Translations under genes and position numbers: made by a program | Assembly: GCA_947629925.1 (NCBI GenBank) | Contig: CANRFO010000003.1 | Span: forward strand, 62,001 to 126,000 | From: an uncultured Ruminiclostridium sp. | GTDB lineage: Bacteria > Bacillota > Clostridia > Oscillospirales > Ruminococcaceae | Length of the DNA stretch: 64,000 nt | Reading direction: 5' to 3' | The notes under the pieces: model-generated | The model's database searches: none | What the model was told of the DNA's origin: nothing | What the model saw: only the letters and a program-made list of their open reading frames with translations | Shown: positions 15,775-23,879 of the stretch, in pieces | Position numbering within the stretch: the first letter of the stretch is position 1 | How the letters are laid out: every line of letters starts with the position of its first letter

Positions 15775-16012
15775 TTTGCAAAGCGGCAAAAATGCGGACA
15801 TTTCGGCGTTTTTTAAAGGTTAGCTGAGGTCGGTTAACTGGTTGGTATACAAGTAAATTTGTTTTTAAAATTTTTTAGAACATCTCTCTTATGAAAACGT
15901 TAAATTTCAATGTATCTTTCAACATCACATTAAAACAATGTGGAAACAATTATAAACAGGTTAGGCTGCCAGAAAGTAAGGCATAAGATTTAAAGCACAA
16001 TTGAAAGACAGG

Positions 16013-16044
16013 TTGAAATTTTTTTCTTTTAAAGAAAATTTCAA
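16013..16044. repeat. A/T-rich palindrome 1 upstream of integrase
   Basis: TTGAAATT...CTTTT / AAAGAAAATTTCAA: the arms match except for three extra T in the left arm. One of a pair with 16095-16121. The whole 15683-16259 stretch shows no gene but is unusually rich in such sites. Confidence 0.6.
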
Positions 16045-16094
16045 TCCGTTACTGAACAAGCAGCTTTATCTCAGTAGTACAGATTCAGAATGAA

Positions 16095-16121
16095 AAATTT
16101 TTCTTTTCAAAAGAAAAATTT
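16095..16121. repeat. A/T-rich palindrome 2, perfect 27 bp
   Basis: AAATTTTTCTTTT-c-AAAAGAAAAATTT is symmetric about 16108. Similar in core (TTTTCTTT/AAAGAAAA) to the palindrome at 16013-16044. Possible integrase accessory, replication or regulator binding site. Confidence 0.65.
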
Positions 16122-16259
16122 ATGTTGTTTATGATCCGACAATCACATAATAAGTATAGGCAGAAGTTTAAATCAGTACCTAAAACATATCACTTTCTTT
16201 TCGGCAACAAAATATTGAATGTTTAGGCTTTATGTTATAGTGAACGATAGAAGGAGTGA

Positions 16260-16346
16260 ATGAAAATATTGTTTTATTTGAATAATTATGATATAATCAG
16301 TTTAGCGGCGGCTGCTGTAATGCCGAAGGAGGGCAGGAAACAATGA
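16260..16346 (+). CDS. 28-residue ORF overlapping the integrase start
   Basis: ATG at 16260 behind AGAAGGAGTGA encodes MKILFYLNNYDIISLAAAAV followed by MPKEGRKQ; its TGA overlaps the integrase ATG as ATGA. The good ribosome site and the overlap suggest a leader peptide for translational coupling of the integrase. Whether the peptide has its own function is unknown; it is too short for a typical excisionase. Confidence 0.45.
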   Translation: MKILFYLNNYDIISLAAAAVMPKEGRKQ

Positions 16347-17503
16347 CAGCAGCTATATATACAAAAAGAGATAAGTATTATATTGTTGTAAGCTGGACTT
16401 TGAACGGAAAACGAAATCAGAAGTGGGTAAGCACAGGGCTGACCGTTTCAGGACATAACAAGCGGAAAGCAGAGCAGAAAAAGCATGAAGTATTGCAGAC
16501 TTGGCAGGAAAAAATACAGCTTAAGGACAGCGATATGTTGTTCGCTGACTATATGCAGTACTGGCTGAACATAATCAAAAACAATGTACAGCCGACTACC
16601 TTTTACGGTTATAAGCAGGTTGTAAATCACGCCATAGACGGGTATTTCAGAGAACGCAGAATAAAGCTGTGTGATTTAAAGCCGTATCATATTCAGGACT
16701 TTTATAACTACAAAATGGAAAAGGACGGCGTTTCAGCCAATACGATACACCACTACCACAGCAATATTCACAAGGCTTTGTCATACGCCGTAAGTACGGA
16801 ACGAATCCTGACAAATCCTGCTGACAATGACAGGATTGACTTACCAAAGAAGCAAAAGCATATTGCAAGCTATTACAGCAAAGAAGAATTGAATATCCTG
16901 CTGGAGAAATCAAAGGGACACGTTTTGGAAACTGTGATACGCTTAGCCGTGTGGTTCGGTATGCGACGAGGTGAGATAATAGGCTTGCGCTGGTCGAGCA
17001 TAGACTTTGACGGTAAAGCGCTTTCTGTCACTGGTACAATGAAAGACAGAGGGGGAACGGGTGATAAGGTGGGAACGCTGTTTTTTGAGCCTACCGCAAA
17101 AAATTCGGCATCCTTAAGGACTTTTCCCCTTTCTGACTCTATGGTTGAATATCTGAAACGGGTAAAAGCAGGTCAGGACGAACGCAAAAAGAAAATGCAT
17201 TACAATCACAGCTGGGACGATTTTGTATGCGTTCGTAATAATGGCAATCTTATAACACTGGACGCTGTTTCTTATGCGTTCCCGAAATTATGTGAGCAGT
17301 GCGGGCTTAAGCCTATCAAGCTGCACGAATTACGACACAGCAATATAAGCCTGCTGCTGGGAACGGGAGCAAGTATGAAAGAGTTGCAGGAGTGGGCAGG
17401 ACATAGCAGTTATCAAACTACCGCAAACATATATTCCCACTTGCAGAAAAATTCTAAAATAAAGCTGACAGGTATCATCGAAAACGTGTTAGAAATTTGT
17501 TAG
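16343..17503 (+). CDS. int: tyrosine recombinase (island integrase)
   Basis: 386 residues; ATG at 16343 behind GGAGGG. The N-terminus (TAAIYTKRDKYYIVVSWTLN) is the arm-binding region, the SAM-like core-binding domain spans about residues 65-170 (DYMQYWLNIIKNNVQPTTFY), and the catalytic domain carries Arg in WFGMRRGEIIGLRW (about 212), HELRHSNISLLL (about 330) and GHSSYQTTANIYSHL with the His and the nucleophilic Tyr (about 365). All catalytic residues are present, so it looks active. It would recombine the tRNA-Leu attachment sites flanking the island. Located 80 bp from the right attachment site and reading toward it, the usual arrangement. Confidence 0.95.
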   Translation: MTAAIYTKRDKYYIVVSWTLNGKRNQKWVSTGLTVSGHNKRKAEQKKHEVLQTWQEKIQLKDSDMLFADYMQYWLNIIKNNVQPTTFYGYKQVVNHAIDGYFRERRIKLCDLKPYHIQDFYNYKMEKDGVSANTIHHYHSNIHKALSYAVSTERILTNPADNDRIDLPKKQKHIASYYSKEELNILLEKSKGHVLETVIRLAVWFGMRRGEIIGLRWSSIDFDGKALSVTGTMKDRGGTGDKVGTLFFEPTAKNSASLRTFPLSDSMVEYLKRVKAGQDERKKKMHYNHSWDDFVCVRNNGNLITLDAVSYAFPKLCEQCGLKPIKLHELRHSNISLLLGTGASMKELQEWAGHSSYQTTANIYSHLQKNSKIKLTGIIENVLEIC

Positions 17504-17535
17504 AAATCCGTATAAATTTTACACAAGCGCAAAAT

Positions 17536-17569
17536 AAAAAAATACGCTCCTGACCGTAAAGAGCGTATT
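17536..17569 (-). terminator. replacement tRNA-Leu terminator supplied by the island
   Basis: Read on the minus strand: AATACGCTC - 11-nt loop - GAGCGTATT followed by TTTTT, 16 bp beyond the tRNA 3' end. Stem sequence resembles the stranded host terminator at 6148-6176. On the plus strand it may also end the integrase transcript, though without a T-run. Confidence 0.7.
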
Positions 17570-17584
17570 AAAGCGGGTTTATGC

Positions 17585-17639
17585 TGGTGCCGCTGACCGG
17601 ACTTGAACCGGTACGGTATCGCTACCGAGGGATTTTAAG
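17585..17639 (-). repeat. right attachment site within tRNA-Leu
   Basis: 55 bp identical to 6199-6253. The divergence point at 17640 lies in the anticodon stem, so the island-supplied copy restores an intact tRNA. Confidence 0.93.
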
Positions 17640-17671
17640 TCCCTTGTGTCTGCCTATTCCACCACAGCGGC
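17585..17671 (-). tRNA. tRNA-Leu(UAA)
   Basis: 87 nt including encoded CCA. The acceptor stem GCCGCTG/CAGCGGC, long class-II variable arm (CGGTAGCGATACCG), T loop GGTTCAAGTCC and anticodon loop CT-TAA-AA are all readable on the minus strand. Its 3' 55 bp form the right attachment site of the island. Confidence 0.97.
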
Positions 17672-17714
17672 AACTATCTATGTATTATATATCAATTTTT
17701 TTCGTTTGTCAAGC

Positions 17715-17750
17715 AAAAACAGACTCACAATACCGTGAGTCTGTTTTTTT
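17715..17750. terminator. bidirectional terminator after collagen-like gene
   Basis: AAAAACAGACTCAC - aatacc - GTGAGTCTGTTTTTTT; 8 bp from the collagen-like stop codon. Confidence 0.85.
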
Positions 17751-17757
17751 GTTGAGT

Positions 17758-19452
17758 TTATGCTATCCTCGTTATCACAAAATGAGCGGAAACAGGCTGA
17801 GTTCCTCCTGCGGAAGGCGTGATTATCAGCGCCGAAGGGTTGTCAGCGGGATTTCTGAGAGTTATAACGGAGTTTTCAGCCGTGGTGGTTATCAAAGAGA
17901 TACCAGTTATTCCCGACGCTCCCGAAGCACGCCCTGCGACGGTGTAGTCCAGTTCTTCGCCGTTAAGGGTCAGCACTAACTGTCCCGCCTGATTTACGGG
18001 AACGCTGAATTCCACCTTATACGTTCCTATTTCGGGAAGATTGAAGGAGTCGTCTGTCACCCTCGTTATAGTGCCGTCGTTCGAGGACGTTCTTGGGAAG
18101 CTGACGTCTGTTCCCGGAGCTACCGAGTCGGCATTGTCGGGCGGCATAAGAGCGTAAAAGTCGGCATATCCCAAAACACCGCCGGGTTCACCCTGTGGTC
18201 CCTGCGGACCTGTTGCGCCTGTTGCACCTGCGGGGCCTGTTGCGCCTGTCGGGCCTGCGGGACCCTGCGGTCCTGTTTCACCCTGAGGACCTGCTGGGCC
18301 TGCGGGGCCTGTGGCTCCTGTTGCTCCCGTCGCACCTGCGGGACCTTGTGGACCTGCGGGTCCTGTTTCACCCTGAGGACCCTGAGGACCCGTTTCACCC
18401 TGAGGACCTTGCGGACCTGTCTCGCCCTGCGGACCTGCGGGACCCTGAGGACCTACGGGGCCTGTTTCGCCTTGGGGTCCTGCGGGGCCTGTTTCGCCCT
18501 GTGGTCCCTGCGGGCCTGTCTCGCCCTGTGGTCCTGCGGGGCCTGTTTCTCCCTGAGGGCCTTGCGGGCCTGTTGCTCCTGTCGCGCCTGCGGGGCCTTG
18601 CGGGCCTGTTGCTCCTGTCGCGCCTGCGGGGCCTTGGGGACCTGCGGGGCCTGTTTCGCCTTGTGGTCCCTGTGGACCTGTTTCTCCCTGAGGACCTTGC
18701 GGACCTGTTGCTCCCGTTGCACCTGCGGGACCTTGTGGACCTGCGGGTCCCGTTTCACCTTGTGGACCCTGTGGACCCGTTTCACCCTGAGGACCTTGCG
18801 GACCTGTCTCGCCCTGTGGGCCTGCGGGACCCTGAGGGCCTACGGGTCCTGTTTCGCCTTGCGGACCTTGTGGTCCTACGGGACCTGTTTCACCCTGAGG
18901 ACCTTGGGGACCTGCGGGGCCTGTGGCTCCTGTTGCTCCGACGGGTCCCTGAGGGCCTACGGGTCCTGTTTCACCTTGCGGACCCTGCGGGCCAACTGGT
19001 CCCGTTTCACCACGAGGACCTGCAGGACCTTGCGGGCCTGTTTCGCCAACGGGACCCTGCGGACCGATAGGGCCTGTGGCGCCTGTCGGTCCTTCTTCGC
19101 CCATAGGTCCGCGGGGACCAACGGGTCCTGTCGCACCCACGGGACCGCGCGGACCCGTTGCACCTGCGGGACCCGCTTCACCCTGAGGACCTTGCGGACC
19201 CGCGGGGCCTGTTTCACCCTGAGGTCCTTCGGGACCTCTTTCGCCCTCAAGTCCGGGAAATCCCATAGGTCCTCTCGGCCCTGCGGGTCCCATTGGTCCC
19301 ATCGGGCCCATCGGTCCCATTGGTCCCGGAGGACCGGGGATATACTCAGGACAGCAGGAGCTGCCGTTATTGCTGCCGCAGCCGCAGTCGTTGTTACGGT
19401 TGTTTCTGCCGCGGTTGTTATTGTTATTGGAATTGTTATAGAACGAATTCAT
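17758..19452 (-). CDS. BclA-like collagen-repeat surface protein
   Basis: 564 residues. An Asn-rich N-terminus with paired cysteines (residues 1-38), then about 128 uninterrupted G-X-Y triplets (about 40-423) rich in [17 protein letters not shown] and GPQGPQGE, and a ~140-residue C-terminal beta domain starting at [20 protein letters not shown] and ending [15 protein letters not shown], as in BclA/exosporium C1q-like trimerising tips. The triplet region should form a triple-helical stalk. No classical signal peptide is present, which fits spore-surface BclA proteins made in the mother cell. Start behind AGGAGGAAGAAA. The repeats make the DNA prone to copy-number change, so the stalk length may vary between strains. 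Confidence 0.9.
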   Translation of the reverse strand: MNSFYNNSNNNNNRGRNNRNNDCGCGSNNGSSCCPEYIPGPPGPMGPMGPMGPMGPAGPRGPMGFPGLEGERGPEGPQGETGPAGPQGPQGEAGPAGATGPRGPVGATGPVGPRGPMGEEGPTGATGPIGPQGPVGETGPQGPAGPRGETGPVGPQGPQGETGPVGPQGPVGATGATGPAGPQGPQGETGPVGPQGPQGETGPVGPQGPAGPQGETGPQGPQGETGPQGPQGETGPAGPQGPAGATGATGPQGPQGETGPQGPQGETGPAGPQGPAGATGATGPQGPAGATGATGPQGPQGETGPAGPQGETGPQGPQGETGPAGPQGETGPVGPQGPAGPQGETGPQGPQGETGPQGPQGETGPAGPQGPAGATGATGATGPAGPAGPQGETGPQGPAGPTGATGPAGATGATGPQGPQGEPGGVLGYADFYALMPPDNADSVAPGTDVSFPRTSSNDGTITRVTDDSFNLPEIGTYKVEFSVPVNQAGQLVLTLNGEELDYTVAGRASGASGITGISLITTTAENSVITLRNPADNPSALIITPSAGGTQPVSAHFVITRIA

Positions 19453-19611
19453 TTTCTTCCTCCTGAAACTGTCGTTTCCGCCTGAAGCGGAACAGTTGAC
19501 GCTGTGCGTCTATATATAATATGCGGCAGCATGAAAAAAGACACTGTTATTTCCATCACAGAAAACAGATCTTATTTGTCGCTCATTTTATCCCGCATTT
19601 ATGCTTGAATG

Positions 19612-19640
19612 TTGACAAAAGACTGCAAAAGTATTACAAT
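19612..19640 (+). promoter_or_regulatory. promoter of RelB/DinJ antitoxin gene
   Basis: TTGACA (19612-19617), 17-bp spacer, TACAAT (19635-19640), 36 bp ahead of the start codon. Confidence 0.75.
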
Positions 19641-19676
19641 ATAATATATAAACAAGTTCTGAAAGGAGCAGCAGTC

Positions 19677-19910
19677 ATGGCTACGATTTCCGCAAGGATA
19701 GATGATGAGCTTAAAGAACAGGCTGAGGACGTTACCGCAAGGATAGGCATATCTCTCAGCTCCGCCATAACCATATTTTTAAAGCAGTTTGTGGCAAGGG
19801 GAGGCTTTCCCTTTGATGTGACCGTCCCTCCCGCCAAGGTCGGGGGAACGTCGGAATCCCCGATAAACGGACTCATTCTTTTCGGCGACGACGAGGAAGA
19901 GGATTACTGA
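19677..19910 (+). CDS. orphan RelB/DinJ-family antitoxin
   Basis: 77 residues from the ATG at 19677 (AAAGGAG ahead). The ribbon-helix-helix domain MATISARIDDELKEQAEDVT..GISLSSAITIFLKQ is typical of RelB/DinJ, whose usual partner is a RelE/YafQ mRNA interferase. The C-terminus ends in acidic GDDEEEDY. No toxin gene follows: the next gene starts 100 bp on and is an alcohol dehydrogenase. Either the toxin was lost, it acts in trans, or the protein serves as a plain regulator. Confidence 0.88.
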   Translation: MATISARIDDELKEQAEDVTARIGISLSSAITIFLKQFVARGGFPFDVTVPPAKVGGTSESPINGLILFGDDEEEDY

Positions 19911-20010
19911 TCAATTTCGTAACAGACCCTGCCCGTTTTTCGCAAAATTCCCCTTGAATATACGGCGAAGCAGGGTTATAATTTAAAAAAAGCAGAACGG
20001 AGGAACCATA

Positions 20011-21165
20011 ATGGCAAACAGATTTATTCTAAACGAAACTTCCTACTTCGGAGCAGGCGCAAGAGAGACCCTTGCGGACGAGGTAAAGGCAAGAGGCTTT
20101 AAAAAGCTCCTTTTCGTAACGGACAAGACGCTTCTTGACTGCGGCGTGGCAGGTAAAGTCACCGAAGTGCTGGACAAGGCGGGCATACCTTACGAGATCT
20201 ATTCCGACATAAAAGCAAACCCCACCGTTAAAAACGTCCAGGATGGCGTTGAAGTTTTCAAAAACAGCGGCGCTGACGCTATCGCGGCAGTTGGCGGCGG
20301 GTCTGTAATGGATACAGCAAAGGGCATCGGCATTATCGTTGCCAATCCCGAATATGCGGACGTTGTATCGCTTGAAGGCGTTGCTCCCACCAAAAACAAG
20401 AGCGTTCCCGTTATCGCGCTTCCCACGACCTCGGGAACAGCCGCCGAGGTAACTATAAACTATGTTATCACCGACGAAGCAAACAAAAAGAAAATGGTCT
20501 GCGTCGACCCTCACGATATTCCCGTTGTCGCCATAGTTGACAGCGACCTTATGATGGGAATGCCGAAGGGACTTTGCGCTTCTACGGGAATGGACGCGCT
20601 GACCCACGCTATCGAGGGATATATCACCGCAGGAGCATGGGAAATGTCGGATATGGTGGAGCTGCGCGCTATCGAGCTTATCCATCAGAGCCTTTACGAC
20701 AGCGTAAACGGCGACCCAAAAGCCCGCGAAACTATGGCGCTGGCACAGTATGTGGCAGGTATGGGCTTCTCAAACGTAGGACTGGGAATAGTTCACTCAA
20801 TGGCTCACCCTCTGGGCGCTTTCTATGACACTCCTCACGGCGTGGCAAACGCACTGCTGCTGCCGTATGTACTGGAATACAACGCCGAGAGCGCCGCAAA
20901 GCCGAAGTTCAGGGCTATCGCCAAGGCGATGGGCGTAAAGCATACCAAGAAAATGAGCGACGACGAATGCGTTGCCGCAGCCATAGACGCCGTACGCGAG
21001 CTTTCCCTTTCTATCGACATTCCTCAGAAGCTGTCTGAAATAGGCGTGAAGAAAGAGGATCTGGAGGCGCTGTCCGTGGCGGCGTTCAATGACGTATGCA
21101 CAGGCGGAAATCCCCGTCCCACTTCTCCCGAAGAAATTCTGGAAATTTACAAAAAGGCATATTGA
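20011..21165 (+). CDS. fucO: iron-containing alcohol dehydrogenase, lactaldehyde reductase type
   Basis: 384 residues; ATG behind CGGAGGAACC. Class III metal-dependent dehydrogenase: GGGSVMDTAKGI nucleotide loop (about residue 95), LPTTSGTAAEVT, the metal-site Asp in STGMDALTHAIEGY (about 195), and two His motifs, GLGIVHSMAHPLGA and DTPHGVANALLLPY. The full-length match is closest to FucO-like L-1,2-propanediol oxidoreductases (reduces lactaldehyde during fucose or rhamnose breakdown), but butanol or 1,3-propanediol dehydrogenases share these marks, and no fucose genes lie nearby. It may equally help dispose of fermentative reducing power. Monocistronic, ended by a strong terminator. Confidence 0.85.
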   Translation: MANRFILNETSYFGAGARETLADEVKARGFKKLLFVTDKTLLDCGVAGKVTEVLDKAGIPYEIYSDIKANPTVKNVQDGVEVFKNSGADAIAAVGGGSVMDTAKGIGIIVANPEYADVVSLEGVAPTKNKSVPVIALPTTSGTAAEVTINYVITDEANKKKMVCVDPHDIPVVAIVDSDLMMGMPKGLCASTGMDALTHAIEGYITAGAWEMSDMVELRAIELIHQSLYDSVNGDPKARETMALAQYVAGMGFSNVGLGIVHSMAHPLGAFYDTPHGVANALLLPYVLEYNAESAAKPKFRAIAKAMGVKHTKKMSDDECVAAAIDAVRELSLSIDIPQKLSEIGVKKEDLEALSVAAFNDVCTGGNPRPTSPEEILEIYKKAY

Positions 21166-21178
21166 GCATATGCTCCTT

Positions 21179-21215
21179 AAAAAGAGCTGCACATACGGCG
21201 TGCAGCTCTTTTTTT
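21179..21215 (+). terminator. terminator after alcohol dehydrogenase
   Basis: AAAGAGCTGCAC - atacggc - GTGCAGCTCTTTTTTT. Confidence 0.9.
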
Positions 21216-21243
21216 GCGGTTCAGGCAAAATGCTCGTTCCCTC

Positions 21244-21272
21244 TTGATATTTTTTCCAAAATAGTGTAAAAT
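21244..21272 (+). promoter_or_regulatory. predicted promoter of the glycosyltransferase gene
   Basis: TTGATA, 17-bp spacer, TAAAAT. The ~130-nt leader contains CCCGC-gtctcag-GCGGG (about 21351-21367). Confidence 0.55.
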
Positions 21273-21405
21273 GTATAGAAGATAAAATTTGTTCTTACAA
21301 AAGCAGATAATTTACCGCGGCAGACTGCCGATATATTTATTTTAATAAAGCCCGCGTCTCAGGCGGGACAACTTATCAAGTTATTTTACGGAGAAGGGAA
21401 ACGCA

Positions 21406-22806
21406 ATGAGAGTTGCACTTTTTACCGAGGTATATCTCCCCGCCGTGAACGGCGTGGTCACACATGTAAAAACGCTTAAAGAAGGGCTTGAACAGCTCGG
21501 TCATCAGGTGGTGATAGTCACCGCCGACTCAAACGTCAAGAAAACGCAGGTCTCGGGCGATATTATCTACTGCCCTGCTGTAAAGCTGGAAAAGCTTTAC
21601 GGCTACGACGTGGCTTCGCCGATAAGCGCCGACAGGCTTAAAGCGATAAAGGACTTTGATCCTGACATAATCCATATACACAACGAGTTCGGAATAGGGA
21701 TCTCAGGCGCCGCCATGGCAAGGATACTGAAAATCCCGCTGGTTTATACCATGCACACGATGTATGACGATTACGTTTACTATGTGGCAAACAACGAGCA
21801 TTTCAGGGAGCTTCTCACCTCTGTTTCTCACAAGTATGCGAAGATACTCGCTGCCGCTGCCACCGAAATAACGGGTCCCTCGAAAAAGGTGGAGGATTAC
21901 TTCCGCCGCTGCGGAGTCAATAAGCCTGTTACCGTTATACCAAACTCGGTGGAGGTCGATGTGTTCGACAGGGAAAAAGTCCCGAAGGAAAAAACCGCCG
22001 AAATAAGGCAAAAGTTCGGTTTTTCCGACAGCGACCTTGTGTTCTGCTTCTGCGGAAGAATGGGACAGGAAAAGAACATTGAAACCCTCCTTGACTACTG
22101 GGCAAAGAACGTAAAATCCGACGATGGTATGAAGCTTCTTCTCATCGGCGGCGGTCCTCAGCTCGAAGAATTTTCGGAGTATGCCGATAAGCTTGGAATA
22201 AGCGATACCGTAAAATTCAGCGGCAGGGTGGAGCACGCGGATATCCCGCCTTATTACGCCGCCTGCGACTGCTATATGACCGCTTCCCTGACAGAATGTC
22301 ACTCCATTTCAATGATGGAGGGAATGTCTACGGGTATGCCTGTGCTTACCATATGGGACGAGCTTAACGCCGACCAGATCGAGGAAGGGATAAACGGCTT
22401 TTTCTTCCGCGACGCGGACGAGATGTACGTGCATATGAAAAAGCTGAAGGAAATGCCCAAAGAGGAGCTGGAAAAGCTTCAGAAGCAGGCGAGAGCCACT
22501 ATCGTCGCCTCAGGCTCCAAAACCATAGCGGAGCATTTGCTGAAGGTATACGAGCAGGCGCTGCTTGACTTTGACCGTCAGAAAATGTACAAGGAGCTTC
22601 CGCGGCGCGCAAAAAAAGCGTATAAACAGCAAAATCCCGATCTGTACGAGCTAATAAAGCCCTTCCGTCCGAAGCGCAAGGTCAAAGTAAAGGCAAAGCG
22701 CGTTACCAAAAAGGAAAAGCTGCGCCGCAAAGCGGGCAAGCTTACAAGAGCAAGACGCGCCGCCGCCTTAAAGCTTGCGAAAAAGCGCAGAGACGATCGC
22801 GGCTGA
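21406..22806 (+). CDS. GT4 glycosyltransferase, diacylglycerol glucosyltransferase-like
   Basis: 466 residues; start behind GAGAAGGG. N-terminal Rossmann domain opens MRVALFTEVYLPAVNGVVTH, followed by PDIIHIHNEFGIG and the second domain with CGRMGQEKNIETLLDYW and the E-x7-E motif (ECHSISMMEG, about residue 303). This opening is typical of the 1,2-diacylglycerol 3-glucosyltransferase branch of GT4, so membrane glycolipid synthesis is likely. Residues ~415-466 are an unusual Lys/Arg-rich tail (KRKVKVKAKRVTKK and on) that may bind anionic lipid. A Ca/Na antiporter gene follows by 25 bp. Confidence 0.85.
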   Translation: MRVALFTEVYLPAVNGVVTHVKTLKEGLEQLGHQVVIVTADSNVKKTQVSGDIIYCPAVKLEKLYGYDVASPISADRLKAIKDFDPDIIHIHNEFGIGISGAAMARILKIPLVYTMHTMYDDYVYYVANNEHFRELLTSVSHKYAKILAAAATEITGPSKKVEDYFRRCGVNKPVTVIPNSVEVDVFDREKVPKEKTAEIRQKFGFSDSDLVFCFCGRMGQEKNIETLLDYWAKNVKSDDGMKLLLIGGGPQLEEFSEYADKLGISDTVKFSGRVEHADIPPYYAACDCYMTASLTECHSISMMEGMSTGMPVLTIWDELNADQIEEGINGFFFRDADEMYVHMKKLKEMPKEELEKLQKQARATIVASGSKTIAEHLLKVYEQALLDFDRQKMYKELPRRAKKAYKQQNPDLYELIKPFRPKRKVKVKAKRVTKKEKLRRKAGKLTRARRAAALKLAKKRRDDRG

Positions 22807-22831
22807 TATTTTTAAAAGGAGAAGATAAAAT

Positions 22832-23836
22832 ATGTCGGATATGCTGCTCAATCAGCTCACAGGGCTGTTCGGAAACAACGCCATCGCTTCGGTTATCGTG
22901 TCGCTCATTTTTCTTGTGATAGGCTTCTGGGGACTTATAAAGGGCGCGGATATTTTTGTTGACAGCGCCTCGCAGATAGCGGCAAAGCTGAAGGTGCCGC
23001 TGATAGTTATAGGACTTACCATAGTTGCTTTCGGGACAAGCGCTCCCGAAGCGGCTATAAGCATAACCTCCGCCGTGCAGAACAATGCGGGCATTGCGGT
23101 GGGAAACGTTTTCGGCAGCAATATAATGAACATACTGCTTATTTTGGGCGTTTCCGCTATGATATGCAAGCTGCCCGTAAAGAAAACCACCTTCCGCTGG
23201 GAGATCCCCTTTGTGGTGGTGATCACAGCGGTAATGCTGGGGTTGGGACTGTGGAACAACGACCTTAACAGACTTGACGGAGTTGTGTTTATTCTGCTGT
23301 TTGCGCTGTTTATGGGGTATCTTATAAAGCTGTCGAAAAGCGGAGATACCTCGGCGGCGGACGACGTTCCCGAAATCGACGAAAATGCGTCTATCCCGAA
23401 AATGATACTGCTTGTAATTCTGGGGCTTGCCATGGTGGTGCTGGGAAGTGATTTTACCGTCAGCGGCGCTACAAGGATAGCGGAAGTCATCGGGCTTGAC
23501 GACAGAGTTATCGGACTTACCGTGGTGGCGTTCGGCACTTCCCTGCCTGAGCTTGTCACCTGCATACAGGCGGCAAGAAAGGGGAAGGTGGATATTGCCA
23601 TAGGAAATATAATCGGAAGCAATATTTTCAACATTCTGTTCGTTGTGGGAATTTCCGCTTTGGTTTCACCCAATCCTATCGCTTTCCCGAATTCGTTTAT
23701 CGTGGACGCAGTCGCTGCGATAGCTGCTGCTGTTCTGCTGTGGCTGCTGGTTCTGAAAAACAAGCAGATAAGCAGGCTTGGCGGCGGGATAATGCTGGCG
23801 TGCTATGCGGGATATTTCGTTTATCTTTTCCTGTAA
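22832..23836 (+). CDS. calcium/sodium antiporter, CaCA family
   Basis: 334 residues; start behind AAAAGGAG. About ten membrane helices in two inverted halves, each with the alpha-repeat: IVAFGTSAPEAAISITS with GNVFGSNIMNILLILG (about 68-110), and VVAFGTSLPELVTCIQ with GNIIGSNIFNILFVVG (about 235-280). The half-joining cytoplasmic loop is acidic (SGDTSAADDVPEIDENAS). Family members exchange Ca2+ for Na+ or K+. Probably co-transcribed with the glycosyltransferase. Confidence 0.92.
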   Translation: MSDMLLNQLTGLFGNNAIASVIVSLIFLVIGFWGLIKGADIFVDSASQIAAKLKVPLIVIGLTIVAFGTSAPEAAISITSAVQNNAGIAVGNVFGSNIMNILLILGVSAMICKLPVKKTTFRWEIPFVVVITAVMLGLGLWNNDLNRLDGVVFILLFALFMGYLIKLSKSGDTSAADDVPEIDENASIPKMILLVILGLAMVVLGSDFTVSGATRIAEVIGLDDRVIGLTVVAFGTSLPELVTCIQAARKGKVDIAIGNIIGSNIFNILFVVGISALVSPNPIAFPNSFIVDAVAAIAAAVLLWLLVLKNKQISRLGGGIMLACYAGYFVYLFL

Positions 23837-23843
23837 AAACCTC

Positions 23844-23872
23844 TTGACAGAAAACGGTGAGGATATTATAAT
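23844..23872 (+). promoter_or_regulatory. strong promoter of the hydrogenase-maturation operon
   Basis: TTGACA (23844-23849), 17-bp spacer, TATAAT (23867-23872): perfect consensus. The transcript would start near 23880. Confidence 0.85.
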
Positions 23873-23879
23873 ATAAGTG

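Larger units (their letters stand above)
6199..17639. mobile_element. 11.4-kb integrative island in tRNA-Leu(UAA)
   Basis: Two perfect 55-bp direct repeats 11,386 bp apart mark the ends. The right copy lies inside an intact tRNA-Leu and a tyrosine integrase reads toward it. Between them lie a decayed serine recombinase, minus-strand cargo of unknown genes, a replication-initiator-like gene, repeated and palindromic DNA and the integrase. No relaxase, coupling protein or conjugation genes are visible, so it is either non-conjugative or mobilised in trans. The cargo is visibly AT-richer than the host genes on both sides. Confidence 0.9.

Noticed and set aside
17758-19350. CRISPR-like regular repetition
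   Set aside because: The periodicity is 9 bp and in-frame with collagen triplets; there are no unique spacers or cas genes.
18195-19485. 291- and 379-codon frames opposite the collagen-like gene
   Set aside because: Their Leu/Arg- and Thr/Cys-rich repeats are the reverse complement of the G-X-Y codons, an expected by-product of the repeat.
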